Assembly: GCA_034769895.1 (NCBI GenBank)
Contig: CM068371.1
Location: forward strand, 403,975,969 to 404,039,968
Direction of reading: 5' to 3'
DNA from: Magicicada septendecula
Lineage: Eukaryota > Arthropoda > Insecta > Hemiptera > Cicadidae
Length of the DNA stretch: 64,000 bases
In this document: in pieces, positions 35,236 to 44,625 of the stretch
Numbering within the stretch: the stretch's first letter is position 1
Layout: each line of letters begins with the position of its first letter
Made by a program: the position numbers and the translations under genes
The notes under the pieces: model-generated
What the model was told of the DNA's origin: nothing
Seen by the model: the letters and a program-made list of their open reading frames with translations, nothing else
The model's database searches: none

Positions 35236-35670
35236 TAGTAGCGCTGCTCGTCTTGTTGTTGGCGACGAGATAGTGTTTCGAAAGATTGAAGCTGTGTGTG
35301 TGTGATGAGATGTGTTCGAATAATGCGTGCGATTTGAATTGTGTCTGTTCGTTTAGGATGTTGTTTTTATTTGTTTTTGTGTGTTTGTATATTTCTAATT
35401 GTTCTAGAGTGTCTAGTTTTCGGCCTTTTGTGTGTACGTGTAGTATGTTCATGTTATTGTCGATGTTTTTATATGTGTGGTTTGCTTCAATGAGGTGGTT
35501 TGCGAAGGTAGATTCTGTAGTGGTGTGGAGTGCTTTTGTGTGTTCAATGTATCTCTGTTTGAAGCTACGTCCTGTCTGGCCTATGTAGAATTTACTGCAA
35601 TTTGAACAATTTAGTTTAAATTTACCCAAAGCACAAAACAAATTCGATCTACCCGGTGTATATAAATATA
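35222..35670 (-). pseudogene. GIY-YIG endonuclease domain of a Penelope-like element
   Basis: Cleaves DNA for target-primed insertion in Penelope-like elements. The frame shows C-x2-C before FYIGQTGRSFKQRYIEH, the GIY-YIG core in which YIG and the downstream arginine are the key residues, then a FANHLIEANH histidine segment. The RT domain that should precede it is absent. The open frame extends a few codons into the neighbouring LTR up to 35686, so the apparent N-terminus (MFKGIVY) is not native. It ends in two stops in tandem, TGATGA, which lie inside the hammerhead-like motif. Confidence 0.82.
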
Positions 35671-36020
35671 CGATACCCTTAAACACTTACTTTTGCACAT
35701 ATGCTATTACTCATTTGTGCGCACTTACCCACGTTTCGAAGGTATACTCTTCTTCTGCAGTATTTACCTTGATGTTTCCCAGCTAGGTCGCAGGCTTTGG
35801 TAGTTGATTGAGGGTGGATAAGCACGTGAATATCGTTACAAGTAAAGAGTACAGAGGATTTAGTACTGGTTGTGAAATTAGTACGACTTTGTTAATACAA
35901 TTATATTCATTTTGTTTATTAATAAAAAATGCAAATTGTCATGTTATTAATTAGTGTGTGGGTTAATTAATATTGAAACCCCTATATTCACTTACACGAA
36001 TATCGTATAATTATATAGGG

Positions 36021-36250
36021 CAGTATGCAAAAAATTATTTGATTCTGTTTGAATTTGCGGCAGTTATCGTTTGCCATAGAAAAAAAATCTACACACAGAC
36101 AGACAGACACACAGACACACACACAGACACTTTTCGGAAAACGACTTTTTTTCATGTTTTGAGTGTAGTACAATCAGAATCTGCAATAATCTCGAACACG
36201 ATTTTTTTTGCCATCACCATACTTCCATTTCCTTAAGGAATATGGAATTA
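36021..36250. other. Replaced block in the 3' LTR
   Basis: Flanks match the 5' LTR, but these 230 bp are unrelated to the 190 bp found at the same place there (53918-54107). It includes a CAGACAGACAGACACACAGA-type microsatellite at about 36093-36130. Confidence 0.7.
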
Positions 36251-36368
36251 AAAATTAAATAATTAAACATTTATAAAAATTCTAATAGAGACCATTCTAT
36301 TACTTTAATTAACAATACTCCTAATGTCTCAATTAATTAAAGAATCTACAATTAAAGTAACTTTCATA

Positions 36369-38614
36369 CAGTCGACTCCCTCTAATCCGGACACCTCGGG
36401 ACCGGATCCCTGTCCGGATTAAAAAATTTCCGGACCATCCACCGGTTTTTTACTTATGTAAATTACAACCTGTAATAGCGTATCTATATTTATAAATCAC
36501 ATTTTAAGACAATTTTCAAGTGTACGGAACACAATTTTAGGTTCATAAAATTGTCCCAAACGAATAAACTTAAACCTAAAACTAATGAAAAACTTGGCTT
36601 TGCAATATTAAAAGAAATCTGTTATTTTCTTCTGCTTCTTTACTTCAACTATTTTCTTGAAGGCATAATCACGCCACTTCCTTACAAACATAACATCCAC
36701 AGCTGATGCGCCAGGCTGTTGTTCGACGTAGGTAGTTGCCAGTTCCAGTGCTGTCCTACCCTCTGCATGAGTCAAAATTCCCACGCCATTTCCCGCTTCA
36801 CTATCACCTTCGTCGTCGTCTTCTTCTTTTTCTTCCTCTTGACGAAGGACTACATCGACGATTTCGTCATCATTCAGGATTTCATTAGCCAGTTCATCAT
36901 CAGCTCGCGAAATCCATTCCACAACGTCATTCTCATTAATACTAGCAGAATCAGGCAGCCGTTGTAAATCCTTTAAAATTGAGTGGTTGTCATCAGGTTC
37001 AGTTGCATGAATATTTAACCCTATTGTATTTGGGTTGTCTTCTTGTCTCTTCTCAACGAGAGTTTCAACATCTGGCCACAATTTTCTCCAGGATTTGGTA
37101 AACGTAGATGATGGGATTTCATCATACGATTTAGCAGCGATATAAATGACGTCCTTAATGTTAATTGTCTTGAGCGTCTGGATGAGACCTGCATTGTCAT
37201 TACCATCCATCTTATCCAAAATTTCTGAAAGAAGCTTCCTCCGGTATTTTCTCTTAAAGCATTCGATTACACCCTGGTCCATGGGCTGTGCGATACTTGT
37301 TACATTTGGAGGCATATATAAAAGCTTGATGTCACTGTAACTATCACATTCGAGACCTTCCTCTGGATGCGTAGGGGCATTATCAAGCACAAGAACTGCT
37401 TTTACTGGCAATTTCAAGGATGTCAAATGTTCTTTTACAGACGGAACAAATTGAGCCACGAACCACTCCTTAAACAAATAAGAATCCATCCAGGCAGACT
37501 TTTGTGACCTGTAATACACTGGAAGGGAAGACATGTTTAAGTTTTTGAATACTCTGGGTTTGGCCGACTTTCCAATCACAAATAGCGGCATCTTGTGTGT
37601 CCCAGTTGCGTTTGAGCATAGTGCAACAGTGATCCTTTCTTTATTTACTTTAAAGCCCGAAGCAGACTTTTCTTGAGGAGTCGCAAAGGTTTTATTAGGC
37701 AAAAGTTTATAGTTAAGCCCGGTCTCATCGATATTGTATACTTGTTCTGGGGTTAGTTTTTCACGCTCAATGATACGCTTCAATTTTTCAGAAAAATCAT
37801 TAGCTGCCGGTTGGTCTGCTGAAAGCTTCTCCCCGCAAACTCCAAGGAAATGCACTCCATGCCGTTTTTTCCATCTCGTTAGCCACCCATCGCTTGCCGA
37901 GAAGTTTCCTTTTTCCCCAAGTTTTGAATGAAGAATGACGGCTTTTTCTTTCAAAATCGGCCCATTTATAGGAGTCCCTCTTCTACGTTCCTGCATGAAC
38001 CACAACCATAATGCGTCATCAACAAGTTCATGGTGTGGTTTTTTCAAGGTAGATCGAGTAGAAAGGACGGATTCGACTTCAATTTGCATACAAAAATCCT
38101 CGATCGATTTTCTGTTTTTCCGCCAATCATAAACTGTGCTTTTCCCTACATTAAACTCCGTACAAATACTTTGCACTGATTCACCCTTATCTAAACGTTG
38201 TAAAATATTAAGTCTGTCTTGCATTTTAACCGTATTATGCTTCCGTTTTTCACTCATTTTTGAGAATTTTACTGTCAAATAATCAGAGTTACTGAAACTA
38301 CAATTTCACCTAACAAATAAACTCACTTATAATAACATATGTAACTCACATTGAAAATTATTAAAACACACAACAATATCAGTAGTAATTAGTAAAAACA
38401 GCTACAGTACACTGTATGACGATCTGGAGCAAACGCAATCGTAAGCCGAACTGAGAATCTTTGTTTACATATAGGCCGGAAATAAACAGACACGCTCAAT
38501 CCTGTCGTTTTCGGCCGTGAGAAACCCGGCGCGCGCTGATGACTCATTTCCAAGAAGTAGTCCGGACCATCCGGCGTCCGAACCATCGGAGTCCGAACGA
38601 GAGGGAGTCGACTG
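36369..38614 (-). mobile_element. Tigger/pogo-type DNA transposon, apparently intact
   Basis: 2246 bp with 15-bp perfect terminal inverted repeats (CAGTCGACTCCCTCT), further TCCGGAC-type subterminal repeats, and TA duplications at 36367-36368 and 38615-38616. The empty site is preserved in the 5' LTR at 54228-54229. It contains one uninterrupted transposase frame. Everything needed for autonomous movement appears present. Confidence 0.95.
36608..38278 (-). CDS. Tigger/pogo transposase with C-terminal PCNA-binding motif
   Basis: A 556-codon intact DDE-type transposase. It would bind the element ends and catalyse cut-and-paste transposition in the nucleus. An N-terminal psq-type helix-turn-helix lies at about residues 14-60, and a second, CENP-B-type DNA-binding domain at about 80-145. 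The DDE_1 catalytic domain has D184 in NIDETGL, D299 in LVLDNAPTH and D334 in QPMDQGVI. The C-terminal region is acidic (a run of E and D). The last eight residues, QKKITDFF, fit the PIP-box consensus Q-x-x-I-x-x-F-F, as known in pogo. Met8 (MSEKRKHN) is the likelier start, since family members usually begin there. Transcription would come from the minus strand within the element. Confidence 0.95.
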   Translation of the reverse strand: MTVKFSKMSEKRKHNTVKMQDRLNILQRLDKGESVQSICTEFNVGKSTVYDWRKNRKSIEDFCMQIEVESVLSTRSTLKKPHHELVDDALWLWFMQERRRGTPINGPILKEKAVILHSKLGEKGNFSASDGWLTRWKKRHGVHFLGVCGEKLSADQPAANDFSEKLKRIIEREKLTPEQVYNIDETGLNYKLLPNKTFATPQEKSASGFKVNKERITVALCSNATGTHKMPLFVIGKSAKPRVFKNLNMSSLPVYYRSQKSAWMDSYLFKEWFVAQFVPSVKEHLTSLKLPVKAVLVLDNAPTHPEEGLECDSYSDIKLLYMPPNVTSIAQPMDQGVIECFKRKYRRKLLSEILDKMDGNDNAGLIQTLKTINIKDVIYIAAKSYDEIPSSTFTKSWRKLWPDVETLVEKRQEDNPNTIGLNIHATEPDDNHSILKDLQRLPDSASINENDVVEWISRADDELANEILNDDEIVDVVLRQEEEKEEDDDEGDSEAGNGVGILTHAEGRTALELATTYVEQQPGASAVDVMFVRKWRDYAFKKIVEVKKQKKITDFF

Positions 38615-40286
38615 TACTTGATTTTACATTACAGTTACTTGATTTTAATTATATAATAAAATTATAAAAATATAATAAAATATGGTTTCTCTAGTTACCA
38701 TTTATTTATGAGATTAATAAGTTTTATATTCTTTGTTATAAATTCTTATTCTCTGAACTTTTATTAATTATTTATTATGCAAATAAAAATATAATAAAGT
38801 TTATGTAAACTTGTATATGGAATCTAGAGCCTTCTTTTGATAGACCTCAGAGTCATTTATAAGATTAAATAAATGTCTGACTTCACCTGCATATTTCTGC
38901 AACCATTTAACTGTGTTGTTACCGTCACCTGGACTCTCGAGTTTTGGATCCTCTTCCGGTATCACCTTCTCTGTCTCTGCGTCGTTTGGAATTACTCTCT
39001 CCGTCTAATGGATGCCGAGTTCTGACGTGGACCTCTGGTCGTAATGATGTAGCTGCGTGTGGCTGTCCCTGCGTCCTCTAGTATATTGCTCTGGTTCCTC
39101 TCCTCTCTTTGTCTTTTCCCTCGTGGATGTCTCGAAGTTCTACGTGGACTTCTTGAAGTTCATCGACGACATTTCGACTCCTCATAGTTTACAGTATAGT
39201 ACAGTATAGTATAGTATAGTACAGTCTTTTAAATAACTCGTGTATCACTAATTACTTTCACCAACGTACTGCCGGTTCCATCGCACTTCAAGTTACGTAA
39301 TACGGTTTAAAACATTACTTAAACTTTGTAAAATTTACGGTTGCGAGATGCGTGGATTTCACGTACTGTCTGGTAATGATCTGAGAAAAGCATGTGTCGC
39401 TCGTTGGGGTTTTATACTCCTGCCGGCATTCAATTCCTGTTGAAAACTGTTCGGACAAAGTTGAACAAGTCAGCGCATCGATTTATTAACTAATTACAAC
39501 CTACGCGTCTTTCTATGAAGTGCACACTTTTTTATAAATATTATTTAACAAATCGTTAGGTACATTATTAAACTTAACCTATGCAAATTATGAACATTAA
39601 GGTGTGTAAACTATGGAAGTTATGGCAAAATTTCACACGGTAGCTGAACGGTTCCCACGATCAAATACCTCTTAGTATCTAATTGTAGCGCCAGGCGCTA
39701 GCTTTTTTTCTACATATGTCTCTGATTCGTGTGACTTCTGGTTTTCGTTCACCACTTAAAAAACTGTGTAAAATTTTCCACAATCGTATACATAATTCAA
39801 CTTTTTCTTCATTTACACAGTAACACTACACACACACACAAACTGATACACACACGGTTGCCTATCGCTATGACGTCACCACTTGCCAGTCGTGGCGTGT
39901 TTCTTCTCCCTTCGCTGCGTTTAAAACCAACTAGGCTTGCAATTCCATATGCATGTTCACTTACAATTATTTCCTTATTTAATATTAATTAATACGTTTG
40001 TTTCTTTTATTTATGTCTTATACCTAACGCTTAATTATTACATTATTTTCATTATTTACATCTTTTACACGACTCATACGTGCGTTCGTATGTTATCATA
40101 CCGCAGTCAGTGGTTGATACGGAGACTTATGTTTATTCAAATTTTATTTCTTTGCTCAGAAATTATTCATATTTTTTTATTACAACTCACACTTAGTGGT
40201 TATAAGGGTTCTTAAAATTTGTTCACTCTTTCCCTGGGTGGATTACGTCCCTCCCATGGATTTATAAGTTGACTTTTTATATTTCT

Positions 40287-41520
40287 TTATCCATAGAATT
40301 TATGGAATGCTGATGCATGGTACTTTCCAATAGTTTTTCTTCTTGTCGGATCGTAGACGATAAAGGTGTGTCGTCCTTTCCTTCTTTGTAATAAGTAGGG
40401 TCCCTCGTACAGTCTAAATAGTTTCTTTGCTGTATTGTCGATTCGTTTTCCCACTGGATTGCTTCTTAGTAGCAGTATTTCTCCTTCATGGAATGTGATG
40501 AGTTTGTGCATTCTGTTGAACCTATCGATCCCCTTCTCTCCCTTCTCTCCAAGTTTTTCCACCCTCTTCTTCGCATTGTCGTACTTGTGAATCAATGGAA
40601 TTTGCAGGTTTTGGTTTGGAGATTTATCAATGTTTCTCGACCAGAATCTAGTAGGTTTTTTATTCGTTTCCAGTTCCACCGGTGTATATCCCGTAGCTTC
40701 ACTGTATGTAGCATTTATGGCTCGTTCAAAAAATGATAAGTACTCTGCCCATCGGTTATGTTGTTCATTACAGTAGATGCGTAAATGTTTTCCTAACTCT
40801 TTGTTTACCCTTTCAGCAAGGTTTCCTTGTGGGTGTCGTATTGACGTTAACACTGGTTGTATGCCATGCTGCTTTAGCGTGGAATTGTTTACCTTGGTCA
40901 CTCAATATCTTTTTGATTTGACCATACTTCGGTACGTATTTGCGTAGTATGACATTCAGTACACTTTTAGTGGTGGGTCTTCGAATAGCGTAGAGTCGAA
41001 CTGCCTTGGTGAACACATATACAAGTATGTGTTTTGTACCCCTGTGAATAGCTCTCAGAAACGGGCCCAGGAAGTCTACTACTACTACTAATTCTCCCTT
41101 TTCTTGTGTCTTGATATTTTGCATATCTACGTAGGTGTGAAGATTCGGATGTCGGGCTGTTTGACATTCGTAGCATCCTTTTAAGATTGCTTTTATTCTT
41201 CTAAACATATTATTCAAAATGAAATCTTCATTTAAAGCTAAATGTCATTTTAAAGCAGACGCATGTGCTAAACTTTGATGACATGTTATAATTAGTGTTT
41301 TTAGCATCTCTGGTGATAGGACTATTTTCCAATCATAATTGACGAGTTTGTACAATATACTATTTTTTATTGTATAGGCCTATCTACTAGATAGTGGTGA
41401 TAACTTTATGTGACTTATTTGAAGATCTTTGTTTTGTTCATTTGCTATATTGTTTAACAAATATTTAACTTTATCATCTGTTTGATATGTTATGTTTAAT
41501 ATTCTAACATCGTTCCACTT
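40287..41520 (-). pseudogene. Integrase of the second gypsy element (broken)
   Basis: Joins retroelement DNA to the genome. The zinc-binding domain is complete here (H-x4-H upstream of 41217, then C-x2-C in GCYECQ). The core shows D in VDFLGPF, D in SDQGKQF and E in NLAERVNKE. The C-terminal domain ends in FHKFYG at 40287. There is a TAG upstream of the zinc-binding domain near 41385 and a frameshift between the D and E motifs around 40813-40901. RT and RNase H, which should precede it, are gone. It is closer to standard gypsy integrases than the array copy because the second zinc cysteine is retained. Confidence 0.85.
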
Positions 41521-41660
41521 ATTTAAATTATTTATTGTTCCCCCTAACATAGGACAATAGGTGTTACATTATTTCCTGTTGTGTATCTGTATTGTTTAGG
41601 GTGTCATGCAAATCACGTGTGTGCAGGTCGTTTATTAAACCTGTACGTACAGGCTTTTTG

Positions 41661-41855
41661 TTACCCTTCTGTAGTCATAGTTTTCTTATCAGTTGGCGTT
41701 CTATGATCACCCCCTTCCTCTTTAGACGTTGATGGGTGTGTCGGCTGTTGCACAATTTCATTTTCATAATTATTTTTATTATTATTCTTATTATTTGTAT
41801 TAATGTTTCGTACATTGGAATTGTACGGTTTTACATGTTTTTTCGACATAAATGG
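41661..41855 (-). pseudogene. C-terminal end of gag, cut off by NA-2
   Basis: An Asn/Lys-rich tail ending at a stop at 41661. It continues the gag frame that breaks at 51792 on the far side of NA-2. No zinc knuckle is visible. The reading frame that runs up to 41945 includes NA-2 LTR residues and is not native. Confidence 0.75.
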
Positions 41856-41859
41856 ATGT

Positions 41860-43082
41860 TGTAACGGGGCGAATAAAGAGGAGGATCTATTTTTAAATTT
41901 TATAATAATTTGTGACCAATCTGTTTGGGCACCATTTATTGCCACGAAAACTTGACTTATGTAACATTCTATATTTAACTCGGTACCAGGCAGAGACAGG
42001 TACGCGACGATGATAACATTGGAATGTGGTTGTGAGCACGCGCTTTTGTGCCGCTGTTTGTACTCTTGGGCCCAAAGCCACTAACGGAAGAGAACAAAAA
42101 AGTAACTAATTAACCTGTCACGTGAGTGTATTGACGAATCACAGCGCAAGCTGATGAACTTGTAGTGGAAGTAGCCGTTAGAGACGCTTAGGGTAGCATC
42201 AGTTGGTCGACTTACAGCCGCAGTCGGCGTCTAAACTCTGAACCGCGCAGTTGCATTAGAGCGCGGTTCGCAAAAAACCGTACACCAGAACAATGTGAAC
42301 CGACTGGCCAAGACAGTAAAGTTGTTTAGTTCGTATTAATAAAAGTGCAACAGCGACGTCAGAAACATAATTACTAAATTACCAACAGTTCAAGTTATCT
42401 TTCGGACATTCAAGCATAAAACAGTTTTGGCATAACAACGAAAGGATGAGTACCATTTAAAACCTTCATTAATAAATTAATACTGCAGTATACGCGCAAC
42501 CCACTAAAATATATAAAAAATGAAGAGATCTCTAAATATAAATAACAGGGGTAAAAAGTGTGAAAGAGTGTGTGCGAGCAAATGCTGGGTTGTTTTTATA
42601 GAATTTAAGTAACTATTTACTTTAAGAATAAGAGAAGTAACGTCAACTTTTGAGTGTCTTTGTTAAATGGGGTAGATGCATGAATATTAAAATCTGTTGG
42701 ATTCCAATTCCGAATGTTATTCAAAAAGAAGTAATATCATTATGTTATACATAAAAGGAGAATACTAAACAGAATGTTAAATAAAATTTGAGTTAGTTCA
42801 CAAGAAATGAGAGTTGAATTTCTTAGTAACATGTACCCTAAATCACGTTTATAGGCTACTAGTTCGTGCGAAGAACCTGGGACCCGATAGAAGGTAAGAA
42901 GTGTGGAAAATGAGTAATTTTTATTAATTATTAATTTTATATTGTGAAAGTTAGAGCACAAATGCCGCCCGAACTGGTACAAATTTATAATCTAAATAAG
43001 TAATATAGTACAAATGACGCCCGAACTAGGGACAAATTTTCTAAGTTAAATATTTTAATTCTTATTAATAAATTATAGTACA
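41860..43082 (+). repeat. NA-2 5' LTR
   Basis: 1223 bp starting TGTAACGGGGCG and ending TATAGTACA. It matches 50568-51787 closely. Two primer-site-like motifs lie inside it near its end, at 42963-42980 and 43015-43033. Confidence 0.92.
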
Positions 43083-43102
43083 AATGGCCCCCGAACTTGG
43101 AC
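42963..43102 (+). promoter_or_regulatory. Triple PBS-like motif at the NA-2 LTR end
   Basis: Three tandem variants of a tRNA-Lys3-type primer site, each just after an ACA: TGCCGCCCGAACTGGTAC, TGACGCCCGAACTAGGGAC and TGGCCCCCGAACTTGGAC. For comparison, the tRNA-Lys3 site is TGGCGCCCGAACAGGGAC. The third, at 43085-43102, lies outside the LTR and is the position expected for the working primer site. The first two are part of the LTR and recur in the 3' LTR. Confidence 0.75.
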
Positions 43103-43298
43103 AGCTTTTACAAATTAAATTTTGTACAAGCCACACTTACTCGTGGGTATAAGCGTGATTTGGAGGTTAAGTGGTATGCGTACTAATTACGTATAAACGA
43201 TAATAAGTTAGAATTAAGTGATACTTATGTTATACTATACTGAATACAGTTAAGATTGATTTTTTATGTGGAGGAAAATATAATAAGTAATATAAAAA

Positions 43299-44625
43299 AT
43301 GGATACTAATAAAGATAATGACGAAAACGTCAGCTTCACTGAGAGCAACATTGAGGGTCAAATAAATAGCAATTTAAGCGAGACCGAATCAATGATTATG
43401 AGCGGAGTAAATGCCAAATCGACACCTACAGTCAGTAAAGTGTCGTTAGACGATTTGTTTAATTTTATGAAAGCTCAAGATGTTAAAAGTGAAAGTAGAC
43501 TTACTGAAATAAATAGTAATTTTAATGCCAAATTTGATGAACAGAAAAACGAAATTAATGAGAAATTGAATGAACAAAATAATAAATTTAACGCTAGATT
43601 TGATGAACAGAATGATAAAATTAAACATAATTTTAATGAAAAGTTGAATGAGATCAGAGATGAAATTAAACAACAAAATTTTAATTTTAGTAAGCAAGTG
43701 AATGAAATTGATACGCGTTGTAATAGTATGACAGAGCAGATATTAGAATCGATAAGTAATAATTGCAAGGAGAAGATTAACGAAATGAATAAAAGGTTAG
43801 GCAGTAAAATAAATCAGATAATGAATAAAAAGGTAAGTGACAGTGGTAATATGACAACAAATATTGAAGAAATAATTGATAACAAGGTAAGTGGTAATTA
43901 CGGTAGTGAATCTAATAGTGAAGAAAAAACTGAGAATTATAATGATATAATTAAAAACGTGGTATTAGAGAATAAAGTGGTTAATATTGAGAGTAATAAT
44001 GAAGATTTTGGTAGAGTAGAATTTAGTAACGAAGTGTTAGCAAGTGTTAATGAAAGTGAGAGAGTGTGATGAAAGGTTAGGTGGGCAAAGGGCAGATTTT
44101 CCCCAAGTATATTGTGAAATGGAAGGTTCACAAGTGTTTTATGAGGACAGGGTTTCCTGCAGTAGTTATGTGGAAGACAAGGTGTCTTCAAAGTCCCTTA
44201 ATTTTTTGTAGTGTTCTTGGAAGTGCCAAGAAGTATAGTAAGTTTGTTGTGCCCTTTGCGTGGTATGAAATAGTGAGTGGGGTTGTGAGAGGTATTGTGA
44301 TGAGAGAGAGAGAAAGAGGGAGATAGAGATTTTTGAGATTAATAGAGGTTATGAAATGTTAGTGCAGAGTTTAGATATGGAGAGAGGTGAGAAAATTGAC
44401 TTACCTTGTGAAATAAAGATTGATGATTATTTTAATGATAAAAACTTACCTGATGATGTAATTGATATAGTGCAGTAATATGCTGATAGAATGTACCTTA
44501 TGTTAAACAAAAATACTGATGGAGACAGAACTAAAATCACCAATGTAGACGGGCTTTATGAAATAATGGGAGACAAATATGTAGTTAATTACTGTGTTAA
44601 TATAATTAATGAAAGTAGTCATTAC
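43299..44625 (+). pseudogene. NA-2 ORF, upstream part (coiled coil plus decayed C-terminal region)
   Basis: A 256-codon frame (43299-44069) has a DDLFNFMKAQ segment at residues 51-60, followed by a coiled coil to about residue 170 built of FDEQ-N-I/NEKLNE repeats. It then ends early. Downstream, to 44625, homology to the NA-1 ORF continues through frameshifts and stops: a VV-P-AW segment, then EIFEINRGYEMLVQ, then LYEIM. The hAT insertion at 44626 cuts it after SSHY. NA-1 has the same order in one frame, so this is its decayed homologue. Gag-like by position only. Confidence 0.75.

Larger units (their letters stand above)
35140..35670 (-). mobile_element. Penelope-like element, 5'-truncated (endonuclease end and 3' UTR)
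   Basis: Contains the GIY-YIG endonuclease end typical of Penelope-like retroelements, followed by a 3' UTR with a hammerhead-like motif. The RT part is missing. The fragment abuts the LTR of the next element at 35670/35671. The lower edge is approximate. Confidence 0.8.
35671..40221 (-). repeat. 3' LTR of the second gypsy element, interrupted by Tigger
   Basis: Aligns with 53571-55724 apart from the Tigger at 36369-38614 and a replaced block at 36021-36250. The inner boundary is set tentatively at TGAACAAATTTTAAG (minus strand, 40221) after the purine-rich CCCAGGGAAAGAG. The last 90 bp or so have no partner in the 5' LTR. A 5-bp-based GTATA/GTACA expansion at 39194-39226 is absent from the 5' LTR. 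Confidence 0.75.

Noticed and set aside
40133-41660. An env-like third frame in the second gypsy element
   Set aside because: The space between integrase and the 3' LTR is under 100 bp. No transmembrane envelope-like frame was seen in any element.
43446-43768. Hydrophobic minus-strand frames resembling membrane proteins
   Set aside because: Antisense of the coiled-coil ORF of NA-2. The K/E/N-rich codons read as F/L/I on the other strand.
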